From: Hyparrhenia diplandra
Taxonomy: Eukaryota > Streptophyta > Magnoliopsida > Poales > Poaceae
Assembly (NCBI GenBank): GCA_015847255.1
Contig: JADLZK010012245.1
Coordinates: 35,994-99,993 of the forward strand
Direction of reading: 5' to 3'
Length of the DNA: 64,000 nucleotides
The notes under the pieces were generated by a model. That model was not told the origin of the DNA and searched no databases. It saw only the letters and a program-made list of their open reading frames with translations. The stretch's first letter is position 1, and every line of letters starts with the position of its first letter. The translations under genes were made by a program, and so were the position numbers. Positions 1 through 11,140 of the stretch are shown one piece after another.

Positions 1-275
1 GACGAGACTCAACGACGACGCACAAGACGCGGTGCGTGCCGTGTCCACGACTCCACGTAGGTGTCCACTAGTAGTTCACTTACTTCACTCGGTGTATTAC
101 AGGCAGCGGCAGCACACAAGCTCACGATAACGTCGCTCTCTTCATTTGTCGGTTTAATCTTCTTCTTTCATTGATATTTGCATTGCTTTAGTGTATTATT
201 ACTCCGTTAAGGTACTCCGATGTCTCGATGATATACTACCTGAATACCTTGCCAAGCAAGGAATAACCTTGCTGC
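1..275 (-). promoter_or_regulatory. Upstream region of an off-window C2H2 zinc-finger gene copy
   Basis: This block aligns over its whole length with 35670-35905, the region just upstream of the zinc-finger gene at 34868-35524. Shared stretches include the GACGAGACTCAACG start, the CGCGGTGCGTGCCGTGTCCA block, and the CCTTGCCAAGCAAGGAATA block near the end. By position it is the distal promoter of a paralogous zinc-finger gene, on the minus strand, whose body lies beyond the left edge. No core promoter is visible because the window begins too far upstream. Confidence 0.65.
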
Positions 276-1269
276 TTTGTGCGGAAGTAATCGTAGTTCT
301 CTGGATCGTCGAGAACCACTTTTTTTATGAATCGGAAGCTTTTATTAAATCAAAGAGCCGTACATCGAGTTGATATACAGATTTTAGAACACTTATGAAA
401 TTATATATGGGGTACTTATCTAGCTATTGACTGATAGAAGCGGTGTCTAGAACTCTAGATAGCTTAGCGCACGTCTATAGATGACTTCTGTTGCCCTAGA
501 TATATAATATAATTTATAAGGACTTGGACCTCTTGACCAACTTATTAAAACTGACTGCTATATGCCTATATGTATTTATATTTTTTTTAAGATATACATA
601 GGATGCGAATATTACTATTGAATAATGTATAAATGTTCCGTAGTTAAATGTTAACACAGTAGTGGAAAAAGAACACATGCATCTAAAGAATAAATCTATC
701 TCTAGATAGGTAACGTCCAAATCAAGGATCACAGTGATACCTATCTACCTATCTATCTATAACTCTTATAAAGATAAACCCCACTAGATAAGTTCTCTAC
801 ATGCAAGGTGTCCACATCATTTTCCACTAAGAACCCACTACATGTTCTATCTTATCATGCAAAGTGTACACATCATTACCCACTATGTCCATGTCATCCC
901 TTATTAATAACAAAAAATTCATGTCATCTCTATCATGTAAAATGATTTAAATCTTTAATCTATTAACATACAAGTTATACCTACATACAAAGTGGGTAAT
1001 GATTAGTTAAAATAACTTTTAGATAAATTTTTATATATGTACATAGTATTGTACACATAAAAAGTATTATTAAGAGAATCCCAAGGCAACACGCTGGGTA
1101 TACTTCTAGTATCAGAAACAAGCTAGTTAAGCTAAGATCTCCAAGCTACCATCTAACGTTCTATATGTTTTTTTTATTTTAGTTTTTGGAATCCAGTTTC
1201 CATTAATTTAATAAGAATATAGATATATTCTAGTCAAGGTCGTCGTGTGGAAAATAAATTAATCGAAAA
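276..1269. other. AT-rich intergenic DNA, no gene seen
   Basis: This stretch is AT-rich with short ATCT/GATA-like simple repeats around 740-770. It holds no reading frame that resembles a protein. The corresponding interval in the second duplicated unit (35905-36120) is only about 200 bases, so this copy has grown by roughly 800 bases or the other has shrunk. Confidence 0.5.
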
Positions 1270-1495
1270 AGATAGCTCATGTTGTTAACGCATATCCTTA
1301 TCTTCGTTCGTCGTCCTTAATCGTGGAATCAGCATCGTCTGTCACCTAATATCACGACAAAGGAAGCTGCTCAGAACTTGGCTGCCAAGCATACAGCTCT
1401 TGTTCACTGATGACCAGCATCATTCTGAAGTTTCATGGAAACTCACCTGCCTTTGCTATGTCTATACCAATTAACAAATAGGTCCTATCATGTCA
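1270..1495. repeat. Paralogous intergenic block (partner at 36120-36350)
   Basis: The sequence around GTGGAATCAG, ATAATATCAC, AAAGGAAGC, GCTCAGAACTTG and GGAAACTCACCTG is shared in order with 36156-36350. It marks the same position in two tandem copies of the zinc-finger/ABCG unit. Homology stops at about 1495, where a CACTA-like fragment starts, so the transposon nest of the first unit was inserted here. Confidence 0.7.
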
Positions 1496-1501
1496 GACTA
1501 A

Positions 1502-2485
1502 CACAACGGGAAAATCGATGTTTGCCGGGGGTACGGTGTTTTGCCGACCGCAAACCCTCGGCAAAGTACACTTTGCCATGGGCCCGTCGGGGCGCAGAAA
1601 AACCCTTGGAAAAGCAAATCTTTGCCGAGCAGACACCATCGGCGAAGCCATTGTTCTCGGAGAGACGCGGTGCCCAAGGTAACGCCCGTCGACTTCGTTT
1701 GTTTTGCCGAGGGTTACACATCCGCCCCTCAGTAAAGCGTACAATTTTTGCGAGGGCTCCTCCTAGAAGCTCTCCGCATAGTTTTCTTTATGTTGCACAC
1801 CCAACTCAGCGCCACGTGTCCCCGGATTTGCCAAGAACAAAACCAACGCCGAGAGGCTATTACCCGACTCTCGGCAACTATAAGCTTTGCCATGAGCCCA
1901 TTACCCAGCTCTCGACAAAGGATTTTTTTTTTTTGCCATCACAACTTTTCGTGTAGCTTAGCTACAGTACATGAGTTTTCATGTATTATTTGAATTTCTT
2001 TTTTAAAACTCAAATTAGAACTGTAAGTGATTCGAATAACGAATCTAAATGATTGGAAAAATGATATACATGCTTGTGAATCTAACATGAGGCCTCATCC
2101 ATGGTCAGACACCAAAAATTGAACATCTTGTGAGCGAAACACGTTGATAAACTTACGGGTGAATTGTTTTTAAATTCTATAAAAAGCAACAAAGTTGAAA
2201 AATCATAAAATTTGACGAGTTGTCGCGATATCACATGTGTACACTATGAAAAAATTAGAGAAGATTTCGGCAAGCTTGCATCTCGGATGGCACTAGATCG
2301 ACATCTCAACATGTGATAATACAAACTCATATCATGATGTCCCAGTTTTGCTATCGGAGATGCAACCATGCACTAAATCTTCTCAAATTTTTAAACTATT
2401 TTGGTGTCCCAAAATATTGTTTTTGTTCCCATATTTTGAAATTTAAAAGTTAAAATTTCCAAACAAACTCAGATATTGACGTGGT
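1502..2485. mobile_element. Degenerate CACTA transposon fragment (TTTGCCG family)
   Basis: The left edge reads CACAACGGGAAAATCGATG followed by TTTGCCG, a decayed form of the CACTACNGGAAAA-TTTGCCG end seen on many grass CACTA elements. Up to about 1930 the DNA is filled with TTTGCCGA and CTCGGCAAA motifs in both orientations, the usual subterminal repeats. After 1950 it becomes AT-rich interior. No transposase is visible and I found no matching right end, so the element is truncated or its end is lost. It continues after the solo LTR at 2486-3967. Confidence 0.55.
2259..2382. repeat. Imperfect inverted repeat inside the CACTA fragment
   Basis: The arm at 2259-2285 (GAGAAGATTT ... GCATCTCGGAT) is matched in reverse complement by 2354-2382 (ATCGGAGATGCAA ... 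AAATCTTCTC). The loop is about 70 bases. It could fold as a hairpin if transcribed; it is most likely part of the transposon interior. Confidence 0.5.
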
Positions 2486-3967
2486 TGTCGGGGACGAAAA
2501 TAATCGGCCCAGGTAAAAAAATAGGCCCAAGATAGACGGCAACGCCCAAGGGCCCGTAAAGAAAAACTGGTGGGAAGACGACGCCGGGCATTACGACCCA
2601 AGACGTATCCCCGGGCTAAAAGATAGCCGGAAGCACGAAGGCAAATTTTGGCCAACAAATTGACGAAGGAGGACTTAACGCATGGGACATCTTTTTCGCC
2701 CAACTAAAGGCCCAAGGCAGCCCATCCGCAAATACTCATCTAACGAAGCCCAACTTGCTAAGTCACCCCCAGCAAGGCCGAGAGGGCCCAAGGTGAAATC
2801 CAAGGAGTTATAGAAATAAAAATAAGAGCCGTTGGGACCATCGTTAGTGTGGAGAAGGAGGACTATAAAAAACAATCTGCACAACAGGCTTATTACAGCC
2901 CATCGGCACATGGACGAAATTGGCCCATAACAACACAATATCAGCCCATACGGCCTACTCTCACCACAACCTGCCCCCCACCCGAGGGTCAGGAGCCTCG
3001 GGGACCAAGTTCCGCCTCGCCCGAGGACACGAGCTCCCCGAAGGCAGTCCCTACCTCGCCCGAGGACCATGGCTCTCGGGCGAAACTTCTTCGCCTCGCC
3101 CGAGGGCAGGAGAGTCCAGGCCATGGTTCTGTTCTCTCTCGGGGTAAACAACCTCGGGCGCACCTTGGGAAACCCAGCCTGGTAGTGGGGAACCGCCGCA
3201 TTCAATGCCTCCGTTTCCCACGCTACGGTGACAGGGCAATCGATTGCCCTGGCGATCCACCTGCCCCGTTATCTCCTCGCATCCCTCGTTGATGGGATGT
3301 AAAGGAAGCAGTTACCTCACATGTCACCATGCACAGAGAAACATAGCTGCACTGTTCTTTTGCTTAAATAGCTTCTCCTCCTCGACACGAGTCCAAGGAC
3401 GCTCGGGACATCGACACCACACCACGGCGCGATCCAGACAAGCCAAGATTCACGATGGGATCAGAGGATCCCCATTGGGCCCTCGGGAGCCCCCCTTGGG
3501 CGACGGACACGGACGCAGGAGACGCAGGGACACACGTCCACACCAGGGCATTCCCATCGGGGAACCCGAGGTCCGGGCTCGGGCATGGTGTACCTACGTC
3601 CCCGGACGGTAGACACCTTAGCTTTTGTACACGACACGTATTGTATACATTATCTCTCCTTTACACTATAAAAGGGGGAGTAATGCCACAATAGAAAGGA
3701 TCCCCTTTTCTAGGTTTTCACACTTAGCCATCTCATCCCAGGATTGAAGTTCTTCTTCATTCCCGAAATCACTTGTAATCGCTTTGGTTCTTATGCACAT
3801 TTGGTGCGAGGTAACACGAAAGGACACCACTGCTGGACGTAGGGCCCCATGACCTGAACCAGGATAAACTCTTCGTCTTCCAGCTCGCACACGCCATCAG
3901 GCCGGGAGCGCACAGCCTATAAATTTTTGCCGGTACTTGGGATACCCCGGTTCTCAAAAGACCGACA
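2486..3967 (+). mobile_element. Ty3/gypsy-type solo LTR with TSD GTGGT
   Basis: The element starts TGTCGGGGAC and ends AAGACCGACA, giving TGTCGG/CCGACA inverted ends. It is flanked by GTGGT at 2481-2485 and again at 3968-3972, a perfect 5-base target duplication. A TATA-like ACTATAAAAGGGGG at about 3666 implies plus-strand transcription. Many CTCGCCCGAGG-type motifs occur at 3015-3110. There is no internal region or second LTR, so this is a solo LTR left by LTR-LTR recombination. The gypsy assignment rests on overall style and is less certain than the LTR boundaries. Confidence 0.85.
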
Positions 3968-4166
3968 GTGGTCTATACCAAAGTCGTAGTTGAAACGTTT
4001 TTTTTTCTATAGTCGTTTAGAGTCCCACGAGCGGCAACGGGAGGGGCGTGGTGGCACAACGGGAGGCAGGGATCCCGTGGCATGCGCTAAGGGAAGGGAG
4101 CACCGGGTGACGGGGCGACGGGAGCTCCTGAGGAGAGGAGCGTAGATCCAGGCAAAGGAGGCCACT
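3968..4166. other. Interior of the CACTA fragment, continued
   Basis: The sequence resumes the interior interrupted by the solo LTR (CTATACCAAAGTCGTAG follows directly on AGATATTGACGTGGT). It ends in a short GC-rich stretch where the 20.7-kb CACTA element inserted. No gene is visible. Confidence 0.45.
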
Positions 4167-4167
4167 C

Positions 4168-4340
4168 ACTACTACTATAGCTTACAACAGGGGCGACCCA
4201 GGATGACCTCTAGGGGCGGTTTTTATAACCGCACCTAACTCTCTGTTCCTACAGTGGAAGCACTATAGGGGCGGTTTTCCAGCACCCCCTAGCTAACCAC
4301 ACTGCGGGAGCGGTTCTATCTATAGCCGCCCCATAGATGA
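4168..4340. repeat. Left subterminal repeats of the 20.7-kb CACTA
   Basis: Copies of (A/T)AGGGGCGGTTTT and the complement GCCGCCCC are arranged in both orientations at 4210-4335. The same unit fills the right end (24640-24800). Such repeats are transposase-binding sites in characterised CACTA elements; here that role is inferred. Confidence 0.6.
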
Positions 4341-4682
4341 TTTGGAGAAACAAAAAGAGAAAACCCTAACGGGTCAGGATCTGGGCCTAGCCATCGCCGC
4401 GTCGTCGGGATTGGGGTGCGGTGTCCGTCCTACTCGACGGATGCGCCACGAGGAGAGGGGGAGGGAGTCGCGGCGGCAGGGTTCCGTGGTTCCCGTAGGG
4501 ACGCCGTGCTCTCTCCGCAACGCGCCGTCTTTGCAGTGCCTCGCCCGCGCCGCCCGATGCTTGGCCACCGTGTTGCTCGCTCCACGCCACGCCGCCCGCG
4601 CACTGGGCTGCCGTGTTGCCTTCTCCGTCGGCCGACGGCGTGCCACACTACCGAGCGCTTCGCGTGTCAATGCGGTGGCAGG
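4341..4682 (+). other. GC-rich gene-like fragment carried by the CACTA, left part
   Basis: Just inside the subterminal repeats the DNA turns GC-rich (AAAACCCTAACGGGTCAGG, then long CpG-rich runs), like the 5' end of a grass gene. It is open in several frames, and none resembles a known protein. The Copia element splits it: the sequence continues at 17332 after the Copia target site. It may be a captured host first exon; the origin is unknown. Confidence 0.4.
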
Positions 4683-6063
4683 TGTAGGATCTGATGGAAG
4701 CCTAGAGGGGGGGTGAATAGGCTTAACCCCAAAATTGACCTGTTAAAACTTCTGTAGACTGTCAGTACACAAGAGGCGCGGCACTGCCGCGTGAACCGGA
4801 CCAACAGACAGAGACAGAGACAGAGAGACACTTCTCTCGGCCAGGCAGGCGCGGCACTGCCGCGTGACTGAGCAGCACTGCCGCGTATCACTGAACCAGA
4901 GCACTCCCAAAAGCTAGTCCACGAGCTGGAGTTTGGTGCTCAAGGTTCCCACTTGTTCCTGCACACAAATATACCACAGAAAACCTTCCAAGGCTGGCAG
5001 AAACCCAGCAACCAAGTAGATCGGGTCGAAGCCCTTTCTCACAAGACAAATATGCAATAAAGTAAAGGGAGAACAAGTGAGACAAGGATTTGACCCGTGG
5101 TTCACCGCGCCACACAGGCTGGGCTACGTCCACGTTGTTGAGGTTGCCACACAAGGCTTAGCTTGCCCACCGGCTTGCTTTTTCCCTCGTTCACAAGTCT
5201 AGGGAGTTAACCCTAGAGATGTGGGGTAATGTATTGCTGTAGAGTGAGGTTACAAACCTCCCAAGGCTGCCACACGAAGGGGGCAAGCTCAAGGGCGACG
5301 CCTAGCCGTCTAGGAGCAAGCTCCAAGAGTAAAGAACCCTAGGGTTCCGGCCAAACGTGAACCAAATGCTCTTTTGAATGGGGAAGTAGTAGATCCGGTC
5401 TCCAATCGAAGTTTGCAGCTGTTTCCCTCAAGAATCCCAGGTGGGAAGTGAGAGATTGAGTGGGGAGCTTGAAGAACTTCAATGGAGGTGAGAGAGAGAG
5501 CAAGAGGTGAGTTCCTGGCTTTCTGCTCGAGGTAGAAGATGAAGTGAACCAGGTAACCGTTGTGGGAGGGGTAGAATGGGTATTTATACCCCACGGACCC
5601 AACGGTAGGATTTAAGTGTGGCATCGCCGATCGACACGCGGCACTTGCAGCGTAAGGGCGGCGGCTTGCCGGCGTAGGGCAATGGCACTGCCGCACCATT
5701 GCGCTGGCACTGCTGCGCTGCTACCGACAAAGCAAAAGGGTGGAACAAGGTGTTTTGGCCGGGCCGGGTCGGCTTGAGCCGAGTGTTGTGTGCGGATTTG
5801 ATGTTTAGAGCACTTGGTCCACAGGTACCGAGAATCCTATGATCCTCTTAATAGTACGGCATTTCCTAAACTCAAGATTCAAAATATAAAATAATTTAAA
5901 TGCCTTGATCAGGAAACACCATCATCTAGCTTATTTGGTACCTTTGGACCTGTTCACCAACTCCATATTTTAATCCCCGCATGTCATCTTCGTAAATCTC
6001 ATTAGTCCCCTAATTCGGTGGTCATCAACGCCAAAACCCACTTAGAGCTTGATTGCACTTACA
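4683..6063 (-). repeat. 3' LTR of the Copia element
   Basis: It is 1381 bases, running in element orientation from TGTAAGTGCAATC to GATCCTACA. It is close to the right LTR except at clusters of small indels and at GC-rich near-palindromes (4778-4790, 4851-4863, 5630-5715). Confidence 0.88.
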
Positions 6064-6080
6064 ATCTCCCCTTTTTGGTG
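6064..6080 (-). other. Polypurine tract next to the 3' LTR
   Basis: On the minus strand the bases just before the 3' LTR read CCAAAAAGGGGAGAT. This purine run is the expected plus-strand primer, and it fixes the orientation of the element. Confidence 0.7.
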
Positions 6081-7168
6081 ATTGATGACAACCAAATTAG
6101 AGCTTACATAAGATATAAAGTCAAACTTAGATTACGAAGACCAAGGATGTAGGAACCTCCCCTAAATATGTGATTGAGTTTTGAATTCTCATGGTTGGCC
6201 TGAAATGTCAATTTCACATATTTAGGTGTTGTGAGGCCTCCCCCTAAATGTATAAGTGAGATTTGAATTCTCAATTTTGACATAAAAGTCAAGATATACA
6301 TTTAGAGTGTGCAAGGCCTCCCCTACATCCATGGTTGCCGTGTGGGGTGCTCAAAGGTGTCGAAAAATATATCCGTGATGCATATGACAACAAATAATAT
6401 GATCGAGCACAAAAGAGTGCATGCTCAAGATCGATGTGCGCGCAATCGCCGCCTGGGTGCGGCAATCGCCACGACTATCAGCCACGCATGACAGACGCAC
6501 AACATCACAACACAAAGCGTATTTGACAAGATATATATACTCTAAACATGCAGCAGGATAATTAAAACAGAGTTTAAACATCCAACAACCAAATCTGAGG
6601 AATAACAAGTCATAGGTGGCATTATTACATAAAATAGAGTTTCTCTCAAACTCACACCTAACAAGCTACTCTCAAAAGATCTAAACTCTGAAGATCTGCT
6701 GCTGCTCCATCCTCGAACCATCTCCAGGGCGTCGAAAAAGTTTGACCCCCCTCATTTCTTCTAATTTTCTCCCCCTTTGGCGTCAAGCACCAAAAAGATC
6801 ATAGAAAAGAGAAGAAAGAAGCGGAGTCACTCCTCACTGGTGTCCTCAAGATCGAAGCTGTGTGTCCTCGTCCTCCTCGGAGATAGTAGCACTGGCCTGG
6901 CGTGGAGCGACGAAAGTGGAGCGCCGAGCTAGAATCTCGGCCTGCGCAATCGAACCAAGCATGTCGGACAAGTCCCCGATCCGAGCTGCTAGTGGTCAAA
7001 AGCTCACGGAAGGTCGGTGTAATCGAGGTGGTCTAGGGATAGACGGAGGAACTGGGAGTCCTTGCTTCTCCCTGACACTCTTGAAGGCCTGTCTCACCTC
7101 CCTGCGAAGCTCATAGGTCTGCTGAGATGCATAAGAGCAATGCCCAAAGATAGCCTTGATCCACTTCC
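6081..7168 (-). other. Copia region between third ORF and 3' LTR
   Basis: Around 6160-6310 there are three spaced copies of a motif like CCTCCCCTAAAT(A/G)T, each near TTTGAATTCTCA. The rest shows no convincing ORF. A GCGCAATCGCCGC-type palindrome lies at 6440-6475. This is the 3' untranslated part of the element. Confidence 0.4.
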
Positions 7169-8383
7169 TCAGCTTGGATCCAGACTTCCTGTGCCTCCTG
7201 GGCCTAGAGCTAGAGGGCTCCTCCAAGTCCCTCTGCCGGTGAGGTGCCTCTGGCCGAGGGTCTTGCCCCCGCCACTAGTCTTCCCACCATCCAAGCCATG
7301 GGTCTTCTCTATGTTGTAGACGTGGTGGAAGCGGTCCTTGGGATAGATGTTCCCAGAAACCCTCTCAATCATGAACATGATGTAAGGAGCATATGGCAGG
7401 TTCCTCCTAGCATCATCCATAGCATTGGCTAGCTGTCTCCAAATGAACTTGCCCACATTGAATGTCTCGTCATTCCTGAAATGGGCAATCAGATTTCTAG
7501 CATATCCATTCACATCAGAAGCTGCCCCATCCTTAGGATCAATGGTACACCGACAGAGATTGTTCATCACATAGAAGAAGTCCTTCAACCCCTTCCTCTT
7601 GCCAAGCAATCCCTGATCAGCCCAGCAGTCCCTGATGGCCTTGGCATCAATAGGGTCTATCTCATGGATATATCTGTGTACTCTCGTGTGGTCAGCCCCC
7701 AAAACCAAGTATCGAAGTAAGGTGACAAAGTCAACTCTGTAGTGCCTCCTGTCAGTCATCCAGTGGATGGTGTCTGACGGCCTGTCCCAGTAATAAGTGG
7801 CATGGAACTGACTAAGGATCTCCTCATTCCAATCATGCTTGAAAGACATGATATCTGTCAGCTCAAACTTCTCACAAGCTTCAATTGCCTCATTGAAGGC
7901 CTCCTCCTCCTTGTCTGCCATCCTCTCAAAATCAATATAATGCATGGTTGTGATCTTGCTCTTGGTGGAGTGGAGGAGAACTGTCGATAAGAATTTGGAG
8001 TGAAATGCTGCCCAAAACCTCTCATCAATCCCCCTGTCACCGCTCATCTGCATAGACATTGTAAGCTCTAGCATCCGCTACTTCTTTTCTTTGAAGTAGC
8101 TCACGACTGGGATAGGAGGATCATTGACAGGGGCTGTCATCTCAAACACACCCTCAACCTGCTGCATGTAGCTGTTATCAAACACTAAGGGGTGATCTGG
8201 AGTGCCTTGTTCACCTGCGGGTACAATGGTGTACCCATACTGCTGCTGCTGCTCCTCAGTGAGCTCAGCTGTTCCACTGCTGCTGCCACCTGCCCTGTTC
8301 AGGTACTTTCTCCCTCTGCCTCTCTTCTCCACAACTTTGACCCTCATCTTTCTCTTGCCCTGGGGATCACCTCCAAGGTCCAT
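7169..8383 (-). pseudogene. Third ORF of the Copia element, unknown protein, one in-frame TAG
   Basis: An ATG at 8383 opens a frame of 101 codons ending at a TAG (8078-8080). The same frame then continues, without shift, for about 300 more codons to 7169. The first part is basic (RKMRVKVVEKRGRGRKYLNR) and glutamine-rich (EEQQQQYGY). The second is rich in aromatic and charged residues (FKHDWNEEIL, YYWDRPSDTIHWM, DRFHHVYNIEKTH). I see no signal peptide, membrane helix or known catalytic motif, so the 'envelope-like' label given to the extra ORF of SIRE elements is not supported. The single stop may be a mutation or a readthrough point. The function is unknown. Confidence 0.55.
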
Positions 8384-9639
8384 CTATGCAAGATTTAGAG
8401 TTTGATCAGAAACTGTCAAGAATAGGAAGTGGAATGACCAAATCTATGCAGTGGAAGGGTTAGAAAAATAAATTTTGATGATTTTGAGCAAGCTGTCCGG
8501 GTCGAGCACGCGCGGCACCGCCGCTGCAGAGGCACGCAGATCGTTGCCAAGCAAGCACGGCACTGCAGGTGTCATGCTTCAGCGCATGCCGCCGCCCCCT
8601 TGCTCAAATGTCATCTAAATTTATTTTAATAACCTTTCTAATGCATCTACTTAGCAATGATCACTTGACTATCACAATTTCAGATACAAATTCAGAGCAG
8701 GTGCAAAAAATTCCATGGATTCAAAAAAGATTAGTAGGAATCTAAGTGAAATTTCTCCAAAGTTTGGAGTCAATCAATTTCACGCATCAATGAGTCAAGC
8801 AATTTGAGGGATATTTGTCGTTTGAAGCAGCTAAGAACAGTTAGGTTCTATTTGGGGCGGCATTGCCGCGCCCTCCCCCTAAATTACCTAAACCATGGAA
8901 GAGTGAAATTGATCGATTCCAATCATCAAAGCTACTTCCCTAGGGTTCATACAACACTTAGAAACCGAAATCCATGAAAAATTGTTGCACATTGCGAGAT
9001 CGGGCAAGAACTTTGAGGCTAGGTTAGGTTACCTCGTTGATTGAGAGGAAAGAAGAGAAGCCGCCGGAGGAGAGGGAGCAGGGGCCGGCCAGGGACGAGG
9101 AAGATGGCCGGCCGGGCGGCGGCGTTGGCTGCATCGCCGGGGCGGCGGGTAGGCGGCAAATACAAGACGGCAAAGAGGAGGACGACGACGCCGGCCTCAC
9201 GCGCGGTAGAGAGAAAGAGAGGGGCGCGGCGGGCGTCGGGTCCGGGAGGAGATAGAAAACCGGGCCAGGGGTAGAAAAGGAAAGAAGAAAATTTGGCCCA
9301 AAAACGGTTCGACAGTAACAGGTCCGAAACCCTAGGGCGCTGCAATCGCCGCAGCAAGGACGCGGCACCGCCGTGCCCACACGGCACCGCCCAAGCTGTG
9401 GCATGCGGCACCGCCGCTCCAGCCTGCTGTCCTGCATATATATTGCCACTTTTAACCTATTTCTCCTCAGACTTGATCACAAAGACACCAAAATTCACAG
9501 GGACAGATCATCAGTACAGAACAATGGCATTGAATTTCGGATTAGAATTTGAAATCCTTTTGAAACACAATATGAAAGTTTTCACAAACTTTTCCTATGT
9601 CGAACTAGTGTCTCAAACAGATTGCATGTGTGCTGGAAT
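8384..9639. other. Copia spacer between RNase H and third ORF
   Basis: The segment contains several GCGGCACCGCCGC-type near-palindromes (8512, 8857, 9362, 9405) and a GC-rich island at 9040-9260 that is open in several frames but resembles no protein. Such spacers occur in retroelements with an extra 3' ORF. No gene is called. Confidence 0.4.
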
Positions 9640-10256
9640 TCAAACCAAGTTACGAGAATCGAGAATGTTTAGCTCACTACGCAAAGCACAAAACCTTGAC
9701 TCATCGAGAGGCTTGGTGAAGATATCGGCTAGTTGCTTTTCGGTGCTCACATGGCGAATTGCGATATCTCCTTTGAGTTCGTGGTCTCTCAAGAAGTGAT
9801 GACGGATGTCTATGTGTTTTGTTCTAGAGTGTGCTACAGGGTTATTTGCGAGTTTGATGGCACTCTCGTTGTCACAAAGAAGAGGTATCTTTGTGAAGTG
9901 ACATCCGTAATCTTTTAAGGTTTGCTTCATCCAAAGTAGTTGAGCACAACATGCACCGGCCGCAACATACCGGCCTCGGCGGTGGAAAGGGCTACACAAT
10001 TTTGCTTCTTAGAGCTCCAAGACACTAAGGACCGTCCAAGGAATTGACATGTCCCTCGAAGTGCTTTTTTTCGATCTACTTTGCAACCGGCCGTAGTCGA
10101 ATCTGAATAGCCAAGTAGATTGAACTTGGAACCCTTGGGATACCACAAGCCAAGGTTAGGAGTGAGTACTAAGTATCTCAAGATTCTCTTAACAGCCACG
10201 TTGTGACATTCCTTTGGATTGGCTTGAAAACGAGCACACATACACACACTAAGCAT
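9640..10256 (-). pseudogene. Copia RNase H domain
   Basis: Two overlapping minus frames give the end of pol. The first has AVKRILRYL and GYSDSTTAGC, which correspond to the Copia linker and the first catalytic Asp region of RNase H. Then SWSSKKQNCVALSTAEAG appears. The second has LLCDNESAIKLANNP and RTKHIDIRHHFLRD, ending with LADIFTKPLDES. These are the standard RNase H blocks in order. A frameshift at about 9960 splits the domain. In the first frame the usual EAEY is changed (STAEAGM). Confidence 0.85.
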
Positions 10257-11140
10257 TATGTCCGCCTAGATGCACAAAGGTAAAGCAAAGATCCAATCAT
10301 GGAGTGATATACCTTCATGTCCACGGCTGGACCTTCCTCATCAAGATCAAGATGTCCATTGCTTGGCATTGAGTTTTGATTGGCTTTGCCTTAGCCATAT
10401 CAAACTTCTTTAGCATGTCGTGGGTGTACTTGGTTTGGCAAATGAATGTCCCGTTCCTCCATTTGCTTGACTTGAAACCCGAGGAAGTACTTTTAGCTCA
10501 CCCATCATGGACATCTCGAATCTCTTAGTCATAGTCCTACTAAATTGCTCAACATACACATTGTTAGTGCTACCAAATATTATGTCATCGACATATATTT
10601 GGCATACAAATATATCATTGCTAACTTTATGAGTGAAGAGAGTAGGATCAGCTTTTGCCTATTTCAAAGCCTTGTTTGAGCAAGAATTCCTTAAGGCATT
10701 CATACCATGCTCTAGGTGCTGCTTAAGCCCATAGAGCGCTTTTTATGGAGCTTGTAGACGTAGTTGGGAAACTTGGGGTCTTCAAAACCGGGTGGTTGCT
10801 CAACATACACCTCCTCTTGTAGTGGGCCATTGAGGAATGCACTCTTGACATCCATTTGGTACAGCTTGAAGTCATGATGGGCAGCGAAGGCTAGAAGAAT
10901 GCGAATTGCTTCTAGTCTTGCCACCGGTGCATAGGTTTCATCAAAGTCCAAGCCCTCTACTTGAGTGAAGCCTTGAGCAACCAATCTTGCCTTGTTTCTT
11001 GTCACCAACCCATCTTCATCTTGCTTGTTACGGAAGACCCACTTGGTGCCAATGATGTTAGTCTTGGGTCTTTCCACCAACTCCCAAACTTCATTTCTTT
11101 TTTGAAGTTGTTGAGCTCCTCTTGCATGGCCAACACCCAA
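10257..11140 (-). pseudogene. Copia reverse transcriptase domain
   Basis: The minus strand encodes NEVWELVERP, GTKWVFRNK, KARLVAQGFTQVEGLDFDET, YAPVARLEAIR and QMDVKSAFLNGPLQEEVYVE, the canonical N-terminal half of Copia RT. The frame breaks near 10715. Downstream, at about 10570-10600, the minus strand reads through IYVDDIIFG, the catalytic YVDD box. The domain is therefore all present but in at least two frames, so the polymerase is inactive. Confidence 0.88.

Noticed and set aside
7169..8383. Calling the third Copia ORF an envelope protein
   Set aside because: No signal peptide, transmembrane helix or fusion-like segment is visible, so only 'unknown third ORF' is justified.
9019..9449. 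Long overlapping ORFs in the GC-rich Copia spacer
   Set aside because: They are open on both strands because of base composition, with no domain and no conservation cue.
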